In this document: in pieces, positions 36,752 to 44,867 of the stretch
How positions within the stretch are numbered: position 1 is the first letter of the stretch
Layout of the letters: each line of letters opens with the position of its first letter
Assembly: GCA_036744005.1 (NCBI GenBank)
Contig: DAINOJ010000009.1
Location: 1-64,000, forward strand
Source of the DNA: CALCNS01 sp937897315
GTDB taxonomy: Bacteria; Bacillota; JAAYKD01
Direction of reading: 5' to 3'
Length of the DNA stretch: 64,000 bases
Made by a program: the position numbers and the translations under genes
Notes under the pieces: model-generated
Databases searched by the model: none
Seen by the model: the letters and a program-made list of their open reading frames with translations, nothing else
What the model was told of the DNA's origin: nothing

Positions 36752-37240
36752 ATGAACATAATTATTTATCTCAGTCTGGCTTCACTTCTGTTTTGTTGTA
36801 TCAAGGCGGTGATGTCTCGTAGTATATTAAAATCTGCGATATTCTTAGCAGTAGCCAGTGCTGCCTTGGGTGTTATCATGTATAGGTTAGGAGCTAAGTG
36901 GGCTGCAGTATTTGAAGTCTCTGTTTGTGCAGGACTTGTTACCGCGGTGTTCATTAGCGCAATCAGTCTTTCCAATATGAAGAAAGATGATATACAAAAG
37001 CTCTACGATGACAAGAAGCGCATGGGATTTCTACCATACTTTCTCATTTATGCAGGTGTGTTTGTCATTGCTGTGGCTCTCATGAAGGACATCAACTTAA
37101 CTGTCATTGCGCAAGAAAAGGTTGGGGAGTTCCAAGAAGTGTTCTGGAAAACTAGAGGTGCCGATATTCTCGGTCAGATAACCGCCATTTTAATTGGTGG
37201 TATTGCAGTGGTAGTTCTGTTAAAGGAGGGAAATAAATGA
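36752..37240 (+). CDS. NuoJ-like membrane subunit of the hydrogenase
   Basis: The 162-residue protein has about five helices. The pattern FEVSVCAGLVTAVFIS resembles the NuoJ helix that follows the conserved YVGAI-type segment, where a pi-bulge gates complex I. ATG 36752 has a TAGGAG site; the upstream ATG in frame has none. It overlaps the NuoK-like gene by 4 bases. The J-K order is the same as in complex I operons. Assignment is by position, size and pattern. Confidence 0.75.
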   Translation: MNIIIYLSLASLLFCCIKAVMSRSILKSAIFLAVASAALGVIMYRLGAKWAAVFEVSVCAGLVTAVFISAISLSNMKKDDIQKLYDDKKRMGFLPYFLIYAGVFVIAVALMKDINLTVIAQEKVGEFQEVFWKTRGADILGQITAILIGGIAVVVLLKEGNK

Positions 37241-37542
37241 CGATTGAAACAGTCATGCTATTGGTTGGTTTTCTTATGATCCTAACCGGATGTTACTGCT
37301 TGATCCGTTCCTATCATCTTCTGAAAATTATCATTGGAATGGAGATTGCAGTGAAGGCAGGTACTATGCTTCTCATTTTAGCAGGATATATGAACGGTCA
37401 AATCGGACTCGCTCAAGCGTATGTTATTACCGCAATCGTTTTAGAAGTTGTTGTTGCAGTTGTTCTAGCGGGAGTGACCATCGGCCTATACCATAAATAT
37501 GGGAATATGGATATCCGTAACTTAACTCAATTGAAAGGATAG
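37237..37542 (+). CDS. NuoK/HyfE-like membrane subunit of the hydrogenase
   Basis: The 101-residue protein has three helices and keeps the two membrane glutamates typical of NuoK: one in IIGMEIAVKAG and one in TAIVLEVVVAVV. These residues lie on the proton path in complex I. It overlaps the NuoJ-like gene (ATGA) and is followed by the NuoA-like gene. Confidence 0.85.
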   Translation: MTIETVMLLVGFLMILTGCYCLIRSYHLLKIIIGMEIAVKAGTMLLILAGYMNGQIGLAQAYVITAIVLEVVVAVVLAGVTIGLYHKYGNMDIRNLTQLKG

Positions 37543-37550
37543 TGACAAAT

Positions 37551-37871
37551 ATGGACATGGTTTTATTATCCCCACCCTTACTCTTTATCTTCTTCTTTGC
37601 TATATTTGCTCTATCGTCCCGATGGCTATCTCGCTATGCCAATAAAACACCGCTTTCACAAAGAGCGTTAGATGCTTATGCTTGCGGTCAGAGAGATGTT
37701 GAGAACTATGTTAACCCAGACTATAGCCAGTTCTTCCAGTATGCTTTTGTTTTTACCGTTGTTCATGTTATGATATTAGTGGTTGGAACCGCTCCTGCTG
37801 AAGCTAGATTATTCCCTATATTGTACATAGTAACCGGCATGTTAACCATATTGCTGGTTTTTAAGAGGTGA
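37551..37871 (+). CDS. NuoA-like membrane subunit of the hydrogenase
   Basis: The 106-residue protein has three helices, with a loop DAYACGQRD that recalls the YECG motif in the first loop of NuoA. The acidic pair of NuoA helix 2 (FDVE) is not present. The ATG at 37551 is about 12 bases from AAGGA; the GTG at 37542 overlaps the previous stop. It lies directly before the NuoB-like gene, the same A-B order as in complex I. The assignment is inference from pattern and context. Confidence 0.7.
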   Translation: MDMVLLSPPLLFIFFFAIFALSSRWLSRYANKTPLSQRALDAYACGQRDVENYVNPDYSQFFQYAFVFTVVHVMILVVGTAPAEARLFPILYIVTGMLTILLVFKR

Positions 37872-37876
37872 ATTAC

Positions 37877-38347
37877 ATGAGTATTATTCAAAAAGCAATC
37901 GAGTGGGGTACGGGTAAATCGCCTTGGATTATTCATTTCAACGCTGGTGCATGTAACGGTTGTGATATTGAAACCATAGACGCATTAACACCAAGGTTTG
38001 ATTTAGAACGTATTGGGATTACCAAGCAAGGTAGCCCAAGACACGCCGATGTTTTAGTCTGTACCGGTGCAGTGACACTTCAAACAAAAGAACGTTTGAT
38101 TCAAATCTATGATCAAATGTCAGAACCAAAATTCGTCATTGCGATAGGTGCTTGTGCATGTTCGGGCGGGGTTTTCAATGGCTGTTATAGTGTAGTTGGA
38201 GGAATCGATACCGTGATTCCAGTAGATATGTATTTGCCAGGTTGCTCCGTACGCCCCGAAACCATTCTTAACGCGGTAGATAAGTTGCTACAAGGCCGTG
38301 CAGAAGCCCTAAAAAATAGAGCAGGAGGAGATTACAATGGAAAATGA
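37877..38347 (+). CDS. [NiFe]-hydrogenase small subunit, group 4 (NuoB-like)
   Basis: The 156-residue electron-transfer subunit carries the proximal [4Fe-4S] cluster. Ligand cysteines are visible: Cys26 and Cys29 in GACNGCDIE, Cys93 in IGACACSGG and Cys123 in PGCSVRPE. This is the short small subunit typical of group 4 hydrogenases, with no Tat signal and no medial or distal cluster domain. ATG 37877 follows AAGAGGTG. The 3' end overlaps the NuoC-like gene by 11 bases. Confidence 0.94.
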   Translation: MSIIQKAIEWGTGKSPWIIHFNAGACNGCDIETIDALTPRFDLERIGITKQGSPRHADVLVCTGAVTLQTKERLIQIYDQMSEPKFVIAIGACACSGGVFNGCYSVVGGIDTVIPVDMYLPGCSVRPETILNAVDKLLQGRAEALKNRAGGDYNGK

Positions 38348-38843
38348 GCTCAATATTGTTAAGATTCTCTGCGAGAAATTTCCTTGGCTAACCGATAGAA
38401 TAACCGTCAAGAAAGCAAAGCAGATCATTACCAATGCTATGACTCCTGAAGAATTCTTATCCATTGTACAATATGCTCATGACGAACTGCAATTTAGCCG
38501 GGGTCACCATGTTGTGGGACTAGACGATGGAGATCAGTTAGGTCTACTTTACTTAATTTCGGACCCTAATCATATCATGCTCATGTTACGTGAGAGTGTC
38601 CCTAAATCGAATCCGGTTGTGAGGACATTATCTGGACTTTATCCCTGTTTGATGATGCACGAACGTGAATTGGTTAGTCTATTTGGAGTCATCGTTGAAG
38701 GATTACCTGAGGGGATTCATTATCCTCTCCCAGACGGATGGCCTGAGGGAAATTATCCGATGCGAAAAGAATGGAATCCCGATTATTTCAACCGCAACAC
38801 CATGACTTATGAACCACCGACGGAGAAGGAGGAACAGAAATGA
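38337..38843 (+). CDS. NuoC-like 30-kDa subunit of the hydrogenase
   Basis: The 168-residue soluble subunit has the complex I 30-kDa pattern near its C-terminus (ERELVSLFGV, then LPDGWPEGNYPMRKEW). It bridges the small and large subunits on the cytoplasmic face. GCAGGAGGAG precedes the ATG. Its stop overlaps the large-subunit ATG. In Hyc/Hyf the C and D domains are fused in one protein; here they are separate, as in MBH and Ech. Confidence 0.93.
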   Translation: MENELNIVKILCEKFPWLTDRITVKKAKQIITNAMTPEEFLSIVQYAHDELQFSRGHHVVGLDDGDQLGLLYLISDPNHIMLMLRESVPKSNPVVRTLSGLYPCLMMHERELVSLFGVIVEGLPEGIHYPLPDGWPEGNYPMRKEWNPDYFNRNTMTYEPPTEKEEQK

Positions 38844-40045
38844 TAGAGAAAAATCAGATAGTCGTTCCAATAGGACCTCAACATCCTTCTCTGGAAGAAC
38901 CGGCAACATTTACGATTACACTCGAAGGTGAAAAAGTAACCAATGCGATTATTGGCATCGGTTATAATCACAGGGGACTGGAGAAAGCTTGCGAGAGCAG
39001 AACATATATTCAGGATCTTTATATCGTGGAACGAGTGTGTGGTATTTGTTCTCACATCCATAGTACAGCATTCTGTATGGCTATTGAGGAATTGACCGGT
39101 GTCAGTATTTCAAAAAGAGCAGAGTATATTCGAGTGATTGTAGCCGAGTTGGAACGCTTACATAGCCATTTATTATGGCTAGGCATAGCTTTTCATGAAA
39201 TCGGGTTTGATACCATGTTTATGTATACTTGGAGAAACAGGGAGAAGGTCTTAAGTCTACTGGCAACCATTGGAGGTAATCGAGTAAACTACGGAATCAA
39301 TACATTTGGTGGTGTCCGCAGGGATTTTGATGAAACGATCGTTGCTGATGTTTCTCACACAATTGATTCTTTAGAAGAAGAAATCAAAAGCTATCTTAAC
39401 TTAGCATTGACAGAAACAACCTTAGCATCTCGATTGGTTGGTGTTGGTAAGTTATCTTATGAGGATGCTCTTCATTTCGGTGCTGTTGGTCCGGTAGCTA
39501 GAGCAGCTGGAATTGCAGACGATATGAGAGTCATCGAACCTTTTGGCGCATATAAAGACTTTCCTGTTCAAGTGGCTACGAATCAGGGTGCCGATGTATA
39601 TGGGCGAACTGTTGTACGGATCCTTGAAATGAAAGAGAGTTTAAGAATCATTCGGCTGTGTCTGACCAACATGCCTGATGGAGCAATACTAACACGTGTA
39701 CCTCGACGTGTTCCGGCCGGAGAAGCGATTATTCGCTTAGAAGCACCTCGTGGAGAAGTCATCCATTATGTTCGTTCCAATGGGAGCGATAAACCAGATC
39801 GTGTAAGAGTTCGTGCTCCGTCGCAAGCTAATTGGCATGGCATGCAGCACATGCTGGAAGGCGGCAATTTAGCTGATGTACCAATCACAATTGCGGCTAT
39901 AGATCCTTGTTATTCCTGTACAGATAGAGCCATTGTTTTGCAATCTCAAGGCCAAACGAATGTTACGAATTGGCGGGGATTGAGGAAATACAGTATTGAT
40001 TGGTATAAAAAGCAAGGTGTTGATTGTTCAACATTGAAGCTCTAG
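38840..40045 (+). CDS. [NiFe]-hydrogenase large subunit, group 4 (NuoD-like)
   Basis: The 401-residue catalytic subunit has both nickel-binding pairs: Cys67/Cys70 in RVCGICSH and Cys357/Cys360 in DPCYSCTDR. It is therefore a true hydrogenase and not a complex I NuoD, which lacks these cysteines. A 38-residue tail follows Arg363, as in HycE-type precursors that are cleaved after nickel insertion; an HycI-type protease gene is in the same operon. It should reduce protons with electrons from ferredoxin, or run in reverse, while driving ion transport. Confidence 0.96.
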   Translation: MIEKNQIVVPIGPQHPSLEEPATFTITLEGEKVTNAIIGIGYNHRGLEKACESRTYIQDLYIVERVCGICSHIHSTAFCMAIEELTGVSISKRAEYIRVIVAELERLHSHLLWLGIAFHEIGFDTMFMYTWRNREKVLSLLATIGGNRVNYGINTFGGVRRDFDETIVADVSHTIDSLEEEIKSYLNLALTETTLASRLVGVGKLSYEDALHFGAVGPVARAAGIADDMRVIEPFGAYKDFPVQVATNQGADVYGRTVVRILEMKESLRIIRLCLTNMPDGAILTRVPRRVPAGEAIIRLEAPRGEVIHYVRSNGSDKPDRVRVRAPSQANWHGMQHMLEGGNLADVPITIAAIDPCYSCTDRAIVLQSQGQTNVTNWRGLRKYSIDWYKKQGVDCSTLKL

Positions 40046-40063
40046 AGGGGTGGAACGGCATCT

Positions 40064-41005
40064 ATGATTCACTATTTGGCAATCCTATGGAGAATACTGA
40101 TTCTACCTGGATTTCTTTTCCTGTTGATTTATGGTTTTTTGCTGGAGTTTGTTGATCGAAAGCTTTATGCTAGGATGCAAAATCGAATAGGTCCTCCATG
40201 GTATCAACCCGTCGCTGATATACTTAAACTTATCGGTAAGAAGACGATTATACCTTCCGATGCCGATGAAGTGATGTTCCGAAATATGCCCATTGCCTCA
40301 CTGGCTGCTGTATCGACAGCTTTTCTCTATGTTCCGGTGTTGGGAGGAAATGCAGCCTTTTCGTTTAGTGGAGATCTGATCATCGTTTTGTATTTTCTGG
40401 CAATACCAACTCTGGCTATGTTCCTAGCCGGTTGGTATTCGCGAGGAGTCTTCGCAACTTTAGGAGCAACAAGAGTTTTAACTCAAATGTTTGTTTATGA
40501 AGTTCCTTTGTTCATCGCATTATTGGCACCAACTTTATTAGCAAACTCATGGTCTATCAACGAAATTGCAGCTTATTATGCTGCTCATCCGCTGTATGCA
40601 TTTATCAATATCCCTAGTATGTTGGTGGCACTGGTTGCGTTCCAATGTAAGTTAGAGAGAGCACCCTTTGACTCTCCGGAAGCGGAAACTGAAATTGTCT
40701 CAGGTGCTTTGGTAGAGTATGGCGGTCGATTACTCGCTTACTTTAGAGTTGCTGCAAATGCTGAGTTGGTTCTGATTTTATCTGTATTTGCTGCGATTTT
40801 TCTGCCGTTTATGAGTGGTGTATGGTGGTTGGATGCAATCCTTTATTTTGTTAAAACCGGCTTGGGGTTGTTTTTATTAACTCTGATGCGAGCTACCATG
40901 GCCAGATTGGTCATCAGTGAGATTGTTCGATTTTGCTGGAAATACCTAACACCCATTGCGATGGCACAAATCGTTTTGAATTTCGTTCTAAGAGGAGTGT
41001 TATAA
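40064..41005 (+). CDS. NuoH/HycD-like membrane anchor subunit
   Basis: The 313-residue membrane protein has about eight helices and the NuoH family motifs: RIGPPWYQPVADILKL in the first cytoplasmic loop, and RAPFDSPEAETEIVSG followed by EYGGRLLAYFRVA. The acidic loop lines the quinone cavity in complex I and the equivalent cavity in hydrogenases. It connects the catalytic arm to the membrane arm. A GAGGGGTGG site lies before the ATG. Confidence 0.95.
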   Translation: MIHYLAILWRILILPGFLFLLIYGFLLEFVDRKLYARMQNRIGPPWYQPVADILKLIGKKTIIPSDADEVMFRNMPIASLAAVSTAFLYVPVLGGNAAFSFSGDLIIVLYFLAIPTLAMFLAGWYSRGVFATLGATRVLTQMFVYEVPLFIALLAPTLLANSWSINEIAAYYAAHPLYAFINIPSMLVALVAFQCKLERAPFDSPEAETEIVSGALVEYGGRLLAYFRVAANAELVLILSVFAAIFLPFMSGVWWLDAILYFVKTGLGLFLLTLMRATMARLVISEIVRFCWKYLTPIAMAQIVLNFVLRGVL

Positions 41006-41006
41006 T

Positions 41007-41372
41007 ATGGCTAAAATGAGACCTGGAGTTATCACACTAGAAGCATTAACCAATTTGTTTCAAAAGCCTGCAACCACCGAATATGCAGGTAAGGGAGAGC
41101 CACCTCTTGAAAGAAATTATCATGGTCGCTTATTATATGATCCAACAAGCTGTGTTGATTGCAAGCTGTGCATGAAAGATTGCCCGACCGGAGCAATCGA
41201 AATCATTAATGAAGGCACTCGAGCAGATAAGAAGATGAAAGCGTTGCTCGATGTAGGCAAGTGTATATTTTGTTGTCAGTGTGTGGATTCTTGCAATAAA
41301 AGTAGCTTATCTTTTTCTCAAATTGTAGATCTAGCATCAAGTCAGAAAGAAGACTTGATTATAAAATTATGA
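41007..41372 (+). CDS. NuoI-like 2[4Fe-4S] ferredoxin subunit
   Basis: The 121-residue polyferredoxin subunit has two cluster motifs, CVDCKLCMKDCPTG and CIFCCQCVDSCNKS, which together bind two [4Fe-4S] clusters as in NuoI/HycF/MbhN. It relays electrons from soluble ferredoxin to the small subunit. It follows the NuoH-like gene by one base and overlaps the protease gene by 4 bases. No NADH-module genes (nuoE, F, G) are present. Confidence 0.94.
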   Translation: MAKMRPGVITLEALTNLFQKPATTEYAGKGEPPLERNYHGRLLYDPTSCVDCKLCMKDCPTGAIEIINEGTRADKKMKALLDVGKCIFCCQCVDSCNKSSLSFSQIVDLASSQKEDLIIKL

Positions 41373-41857
41373 TAGATTGGATGCTCTATTTATCCGATAA
41401 GCTGAGATGTAGTAAGAATATCGCCATCATGGGAGTTGGTTCTGTTTTGCGCTCAGATGATGGTGTAGGTATGTTCGTTGTTGAATTGTTGAGCAAGAAA
41501 GTGATTCATGATGATATTCTTTTACTCGCTGGGTCAACAGCTCCGGAGAATTTTACTGGTGTGATTAAGGAATTTAATCCTGATTTACTCATCGTCATTG
41601 ATGCTGCACAAATGGGTCTGCCGGTCGGAGAAATCAAAATCATTGACCCGGATGAGATTGAGGGAATGACGTTTTCTACTCATATGCTACCGCTAAATAT
41701 CATGTTTCAGTATTTAAACTTAGAAATCTCTTGTGAAATCGTATGTATTGGGATTCAACCTGACAATACTGATCAAGGATTTGAGATATGCCAGCAAGTC
41801 CAAGATTCAGCTCAAGTGTTAGCCAAAAACCTTTGTGACTGGTTGAAACGGGAATAA
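41369..41857 (+). CDS. hycI: Hydrogenase maturation endopeptidase, HycI type
   Basis: The 162-residue protease removes the C-terminal tail of the large-subunit precursor after nickel is inserted. Family motifs include GVGSVLRSDDGVG near residue 22 (first metal-binding Asp), VIDAAQMG in the middle (second Asp) and the STHMLPL histidine region. The N-terminus is about 15 residues longer than in HycI. It is the last gene of the hydrogenase operon and is followed by a terminator. The symbol reflects family type. Confidence 0.92.
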   Translation: MIDWMLYLSDKLRCSKNIAIMGVGSVLRSDDGVGMFVVELLSKKVIHDDILLLAGSTAPENFTGVIKEFNPDLLIVIDAAQMGLPVGEIKIIDPDEIEGMTFSTHMLPLNIMFQYLNLEISCEIVCIGIQPDNTDQGFEICQQVQDSAQVLAKNLCDWLKRE

Positions 41858-41860
41858 ATA

Positions 41861-41905
41861 AAGAACAGCTTTTCTAATCATATTTAGAAAGGCTGTTCTT
41901 ATTCT
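41861..41905 (+). terminator. Terminator of the hydrogenase operon
   Basis: A 17-bp stem (41861-41877 with 41884-41900, one G-U pair) closes the operon. The following T tract is short and broken, but the stem is very stable. Confidence 0.75.
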
Positions 41906-41964
41906 TCAAAGGAAATAAGATGTAGCATTGTCGAATCTATTTTGTAAAGAAAGGGGAGTTGAAC

Positions 41965-42717
41965 TTGAAATTCGTATCTTGGAACGTCAATGGCTTACGA
42001 GCCTGTATGCAAAAAGGATTTGAGCAGTTCTTTACAGATATCGATGCCGATTTGTTTGGTTTACAAGAGATTAAGCTACAAGAAGGTCAAATAGATTGGA
42101 AACCAAACGGGTATGAATCGTATTGGAATTATGCGGAGAAGAAGGGCTATTCCGGCACGGCAATCTTCAGTAAGAAAAAACCACTCTCTGTGGAATACGG
42201 AATTGGCTTAGATCTCTTTGGCAAAGAAGGGCGCAGTATTACTTTGGAGTTTGAAGACTTCTATTTTATAACCCTTTATACCCCCAATTCTCAAGATCAA
42301 TTGGCTCGACTGAACGAACGCATGGTGTGGGAAGATCATTTCCGGTCCTATGTAGAGCGCTTATCTGCCAAAAAAGGGGTCATTCTTTGTGGTGATCTCA
42401 ATGTAGCCCATCAAGAAATCGATTTGAAGAACCCAGCCAGTAATCGTAAAAGTGCTGGTTTTTCTGATGAGGAACGGGAAAAGTTTACTGCATTACTGAA
42501 CGCAGGGTTTATCGACACCTACCGGTATTTCTATCCGGATCAGAAACATGCGTATACTTGGTGGTCCTATATGTTCAAAGCGAGGCAAAACAATGCCGGG
42601 TGGCGCATTGACTATTTCTTGACTTCCCAGCAACTGAAAGCGAGGCTGTTGGATGCTAAAATTCATGCGGATGTTTTGGGTTCGGATCATTGTCCGGTTT
42701 CTTTAGAAATTCAATAG
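41965..42717 (+). CDS. xth: Exodeoxyribonuclease III (AP endonuclease)
   Basis: The 250-residue enzyme of the exonuclease-endonuclease-phosphatase family repairs abasic sites. Motifs are intact: SWNVNGLRA, the metal-binding LQEIKLQ, GDLNVAHQEID, and the C-terminal GSDHCPVSLEI with the catalytic Asp-His pair. The start is a TTG at 41965, 7 bases after AAAGGGGAG, giving the standard MKFVSWNV; another TTG two codons earlier sits too close to the ribosome site. The gene is alone between terminator and promoter. Confidence 0.95.
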   Translation: MKFVSWNVNGLRACMQKGFEQFFTDIDADLFGLQEIKLQEGQIDWKPNGYESYWNYAEKKGYSGTAIFSKKKPLSVEYGIGLDLFGKEGRSITLEFEDFYFITLYTPNSQDQLARLNERMVWEDHFRSYVERLSAKKGVILCGDLNVAHQEIDLKNPASNRKSAGFSDEEREKFTALLNAGFIDTYRYFYPDQKHAYTWWSYMFKARQNNAGWRIDYFLTSQQLKARLLDAKIHADVLGSDHCPVSLEIQ

Positions 42718-42753
42718 TAGATTTCTTTGCAATCGAATTATTTCTTATTTAAA

Positions 42754-42782
42754 TTGACATTTCCCGCATTCAATGGTATATT
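42754..42782 (+). promoter_or_regulatory. Sigma-A promoter
   Basis: TTGACA (42754-42759) and TATATT (42777-42782), 17 bases apart, precede the DUF4910-family peptidase gene. Confidence 0.75.
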
Positions 42783-42824
42783 GTTGTCGAATTTAGAAAA
42801 AGAAAAATGAGAGAGAGGGATACT

Positions 42825-44804
42825 ATGAAGAAATATAGTGAATTATTCCGCAAAACCATTCAACCAACTGCTTTGTATTTTGGAGTCACTGAGATTGCTC
42901 AGTTTCATCGCATACAGGCATCGACCGGGTTTCGTGAGGCGGCCAAATGGGTTCATACCAAATTGGATAGTTATGGGGTAGAGAGCCGCATTCTTTCTAG
43001 TCCAGCCAAAGCAGATCATTGGAACTTAACGGCCAAAAGTTTTCAGGAGTGGACTTGTCGAGATGCGTGGTTATACTTACCCGAAACCGGAGAATATTTA
43101 GCCGATTATCAAGCGGATCCCATTTCGGTCATTCAACGCAGTGTGTCCTGTGATTATCGCAACGAAAATATCGATGTGGTCTTCATCGAAAAAGGTAAAG
43201 CCCGTAAGGAGTATGCCGATGTGGATTTCAAAGGGAAGTTGGTCTTTGTACAAGAACCCTTTGCCTCCTTTGTGGAATGGGCAATACAAGAAAAAGGTGC
43301 TGTGGGTTTTATTACCGATTGTATTTATGAACTGCCCGGTGTACGAACTCGCAATGATTTATACGACATTCGCAATTATACTTCTTTTTGGTGGAAACAT
43401 ACTCCGGATGAAATCCCTGCCTTTGGTTATGTATTGACCCCCAGACAAGGAGATGCTTTAGCCGCTCGGTGCCGAGCACAGATGGCGAAACATTTGAACC
43501 ATCAAAAGGAATCGCCTTATCTTCAGGTGCGCTGCTATTGTGATGCCTCTTTGTATGATGGTTCTTTAGAAGTGGTCGACGCGGTCATCAAAGGAGAGAC
43601 CAAAGAGGAAATTCTATTGGTGGCTCATTTGTGTCATCCCCGCACTTCTGCCAATGACAATGCCAGCGGAGTGGCTTGTGCCATGGAGGTATTACGGGTC
43701 ATCAAACGGTTGCAGGATTCAGGAGATTTGCCTCGCTTTCAGCGTACCTTACGAGTTCTGTTTGTGCCGGAATTTTCAGGAACTTACGCCTGGTTAAAGC
43801 ACCGACAAGGACAATGGAAGCGTATTCTGGCTGGACTAAACCTCGACATGGTGGGTGGTCGTCAATCGGCCGGTTATGGACCGATTACAATCAGTGACTT
43901 ACCCGATGCAACACCCTCATTTATTATGAGTTTGGCGACCTTAGTCATGGATGAAGTGCGAAACATGTTACCGGCTCATTCCGGTGTCGACACGGTTTCT
44001 GGTTTCAACAGCACCACTTCCGCTTTTGATCCAGGAAGTGATCATTATATTTTTAGTGACCCGACTGTAAACATGCCCATGCTCATGTTGGGGCAGTGGC
44101 CGGATGTCAATTACCATACCAGCGGGGATTCCATTGATGTGGTTGACCCAGCTGTCTTACACAAGTCGGCGAGTTTTGCTGCTATCTTTGTTTCGGTACT
44201 AGCCAATTTAACAGTGGAACAAGCAATAGAGATTTTGCACCGAAGTTCACAACGCACCATAGAGAAAATGCAAGAAGGGTACTTGAAAGTACTTCGCTGC
44301 CAATGGTCGCTGCAAGATTTGACCCAAAGAGTGGTGGAATGGCAAAATAGCACTCAAGCCAATCACAACACACTGCTCCGATACTTTGCAGGAGAACAAG
44401 CCAAAGAAGTAAAAGTTCTTGTGAAAGCAGAGAACGCCCGGTTGATCAAGCAAATGCGTCTATTGGTACAAGCTTGGCAGCTCCCCGAAGTGGAACCAGG
44501 GATTGTTCCTCGGACATATGCCAAGGTACCCAAACGCTTGTATGTCACACCGGTCAATAAGCCGGATGATTATATGGGACTCAGCCCGAGAAATAAAAAA
44601 GCATATTTGCATTATGTGAAAACGGTTCGTGCTCAACTGGCGGGCGCACATCGACTAGAGGCGTTAATCCAATTTCATATCAATGGCGAAGATTCTATCT
44701 GGGAAATCGCCAGAAAAGTGCGTTTGCAAAGTGCTTCCTGCGAAGTAGCACATGTGGCAGCTTATTTAGATATGCTAGAAACGTTTGGTCTCGTAAGCTA
44801 TTAA
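42825..44804 (+). CDS. M28/DUF4910-like zinc aminopeptidase with winged-helix C-terminus
   Basis: The 659-residue protein has a metallopeptidase core with VAHLCHPRTSANDNASG, the first zinc ligands, then LFVPEFSGTYAW and a SDHYIF segment. A PA-like insert of about 100 residues (near 105-190) precedes the second half of the core. The last 45 residues (GEDSIWEIARKVRL onwards) look like a winged helix, as in the DUF4910 family. ATG 42825 follows GAGAGGGA. It is monocistronic with its own promoter. The substrate is unknown. Confidence 0.75.
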   Translation: MKKYSELFRKTIQPTALYFGVTEIAQFHRIQASTGFREAAKWVHTKLDSYGVESRILSSPAKADHWNLTAKSFQEWTCRDAWLYLPETGEYLADYQADPISVIQRSVSCDYRNENIDVVFIEKGKARKEYADVDFKGKLVFVQEPFASFVEWAIQEKGAVGFITDCIYELPGVRTRNDLYDIRNYTSFWWKHTPDEIPAFGYVLTPRQGDALAARCRAQMAKHLNHQKESPYLQVRCYCDASLYDGSLEVVDAVIKGETKEEILLVAHLCHPRTSANDNASGVACAMEVLRVIKRLQDSGDLPRFQRTLRVLFVPEFSGTYAWLKHRQGQWKRILAGLNLDMVGGRQSAGYGPITISDLPDATPSFIMSLATLVMDEVRNMLPAHSGVDTVSGFNSTTSAFDPGSDHYIFSDPTVNMPMLMLGQWPDVNYHTSGDSIDVVDPAVLHKSASFAAIFVSVLANLTVEQAIEILHRSSQRTIEKMQEGYLKVLRCQWSLQDLTQRVVEWQNSTQANHNTLLRYFAGEQAKEVKVLVKAENARLIKQMRLLVQAWQLPEVEPGIVPRTYAKVPKRLYVTPVNKPDDYMGLSPRNKKAYLHYVKTVRAQLAGAHRLEALIQFHINGEDSIWEIARKVRLQSASCEVAHVAAYLDMLETFGLVSY

Positions 44805-44810
44805 CAAAAA

Positions 44811-44840
44811 ATGAAAGCCGGAAAGCAAACGCTTTCCGGC
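44811..44840 (-). terminator. Terminator between convergent genes
   Basis: A perfect 10-bp stem (44817-44826 with 44831-44840). On the minus strand it is followed by TTTCATTTTTT, so it mainly ends the dehydrogenase transcript. Confidence 0.78.
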
Positions 44841-44867
44841 TACTCTATGGCTTCTATCGTAGAAGAG

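Noticed and set aside
38840..40045. Large subunit as NuoD of an NADH dehydrogenase lacking the NADH module
   Set aside because: Both nickel-binding CxxC pairs and a cleavable tail are present, and hyp genes and a maturation protease share the operon.
25754..44840. Shared GGAAAGC...GCTTTCC hairpins at 25754 and 44817 as a repeat family
   Set aside because: They are short, occur in terminator positions and their flanks differ; similar stems can arise independently.
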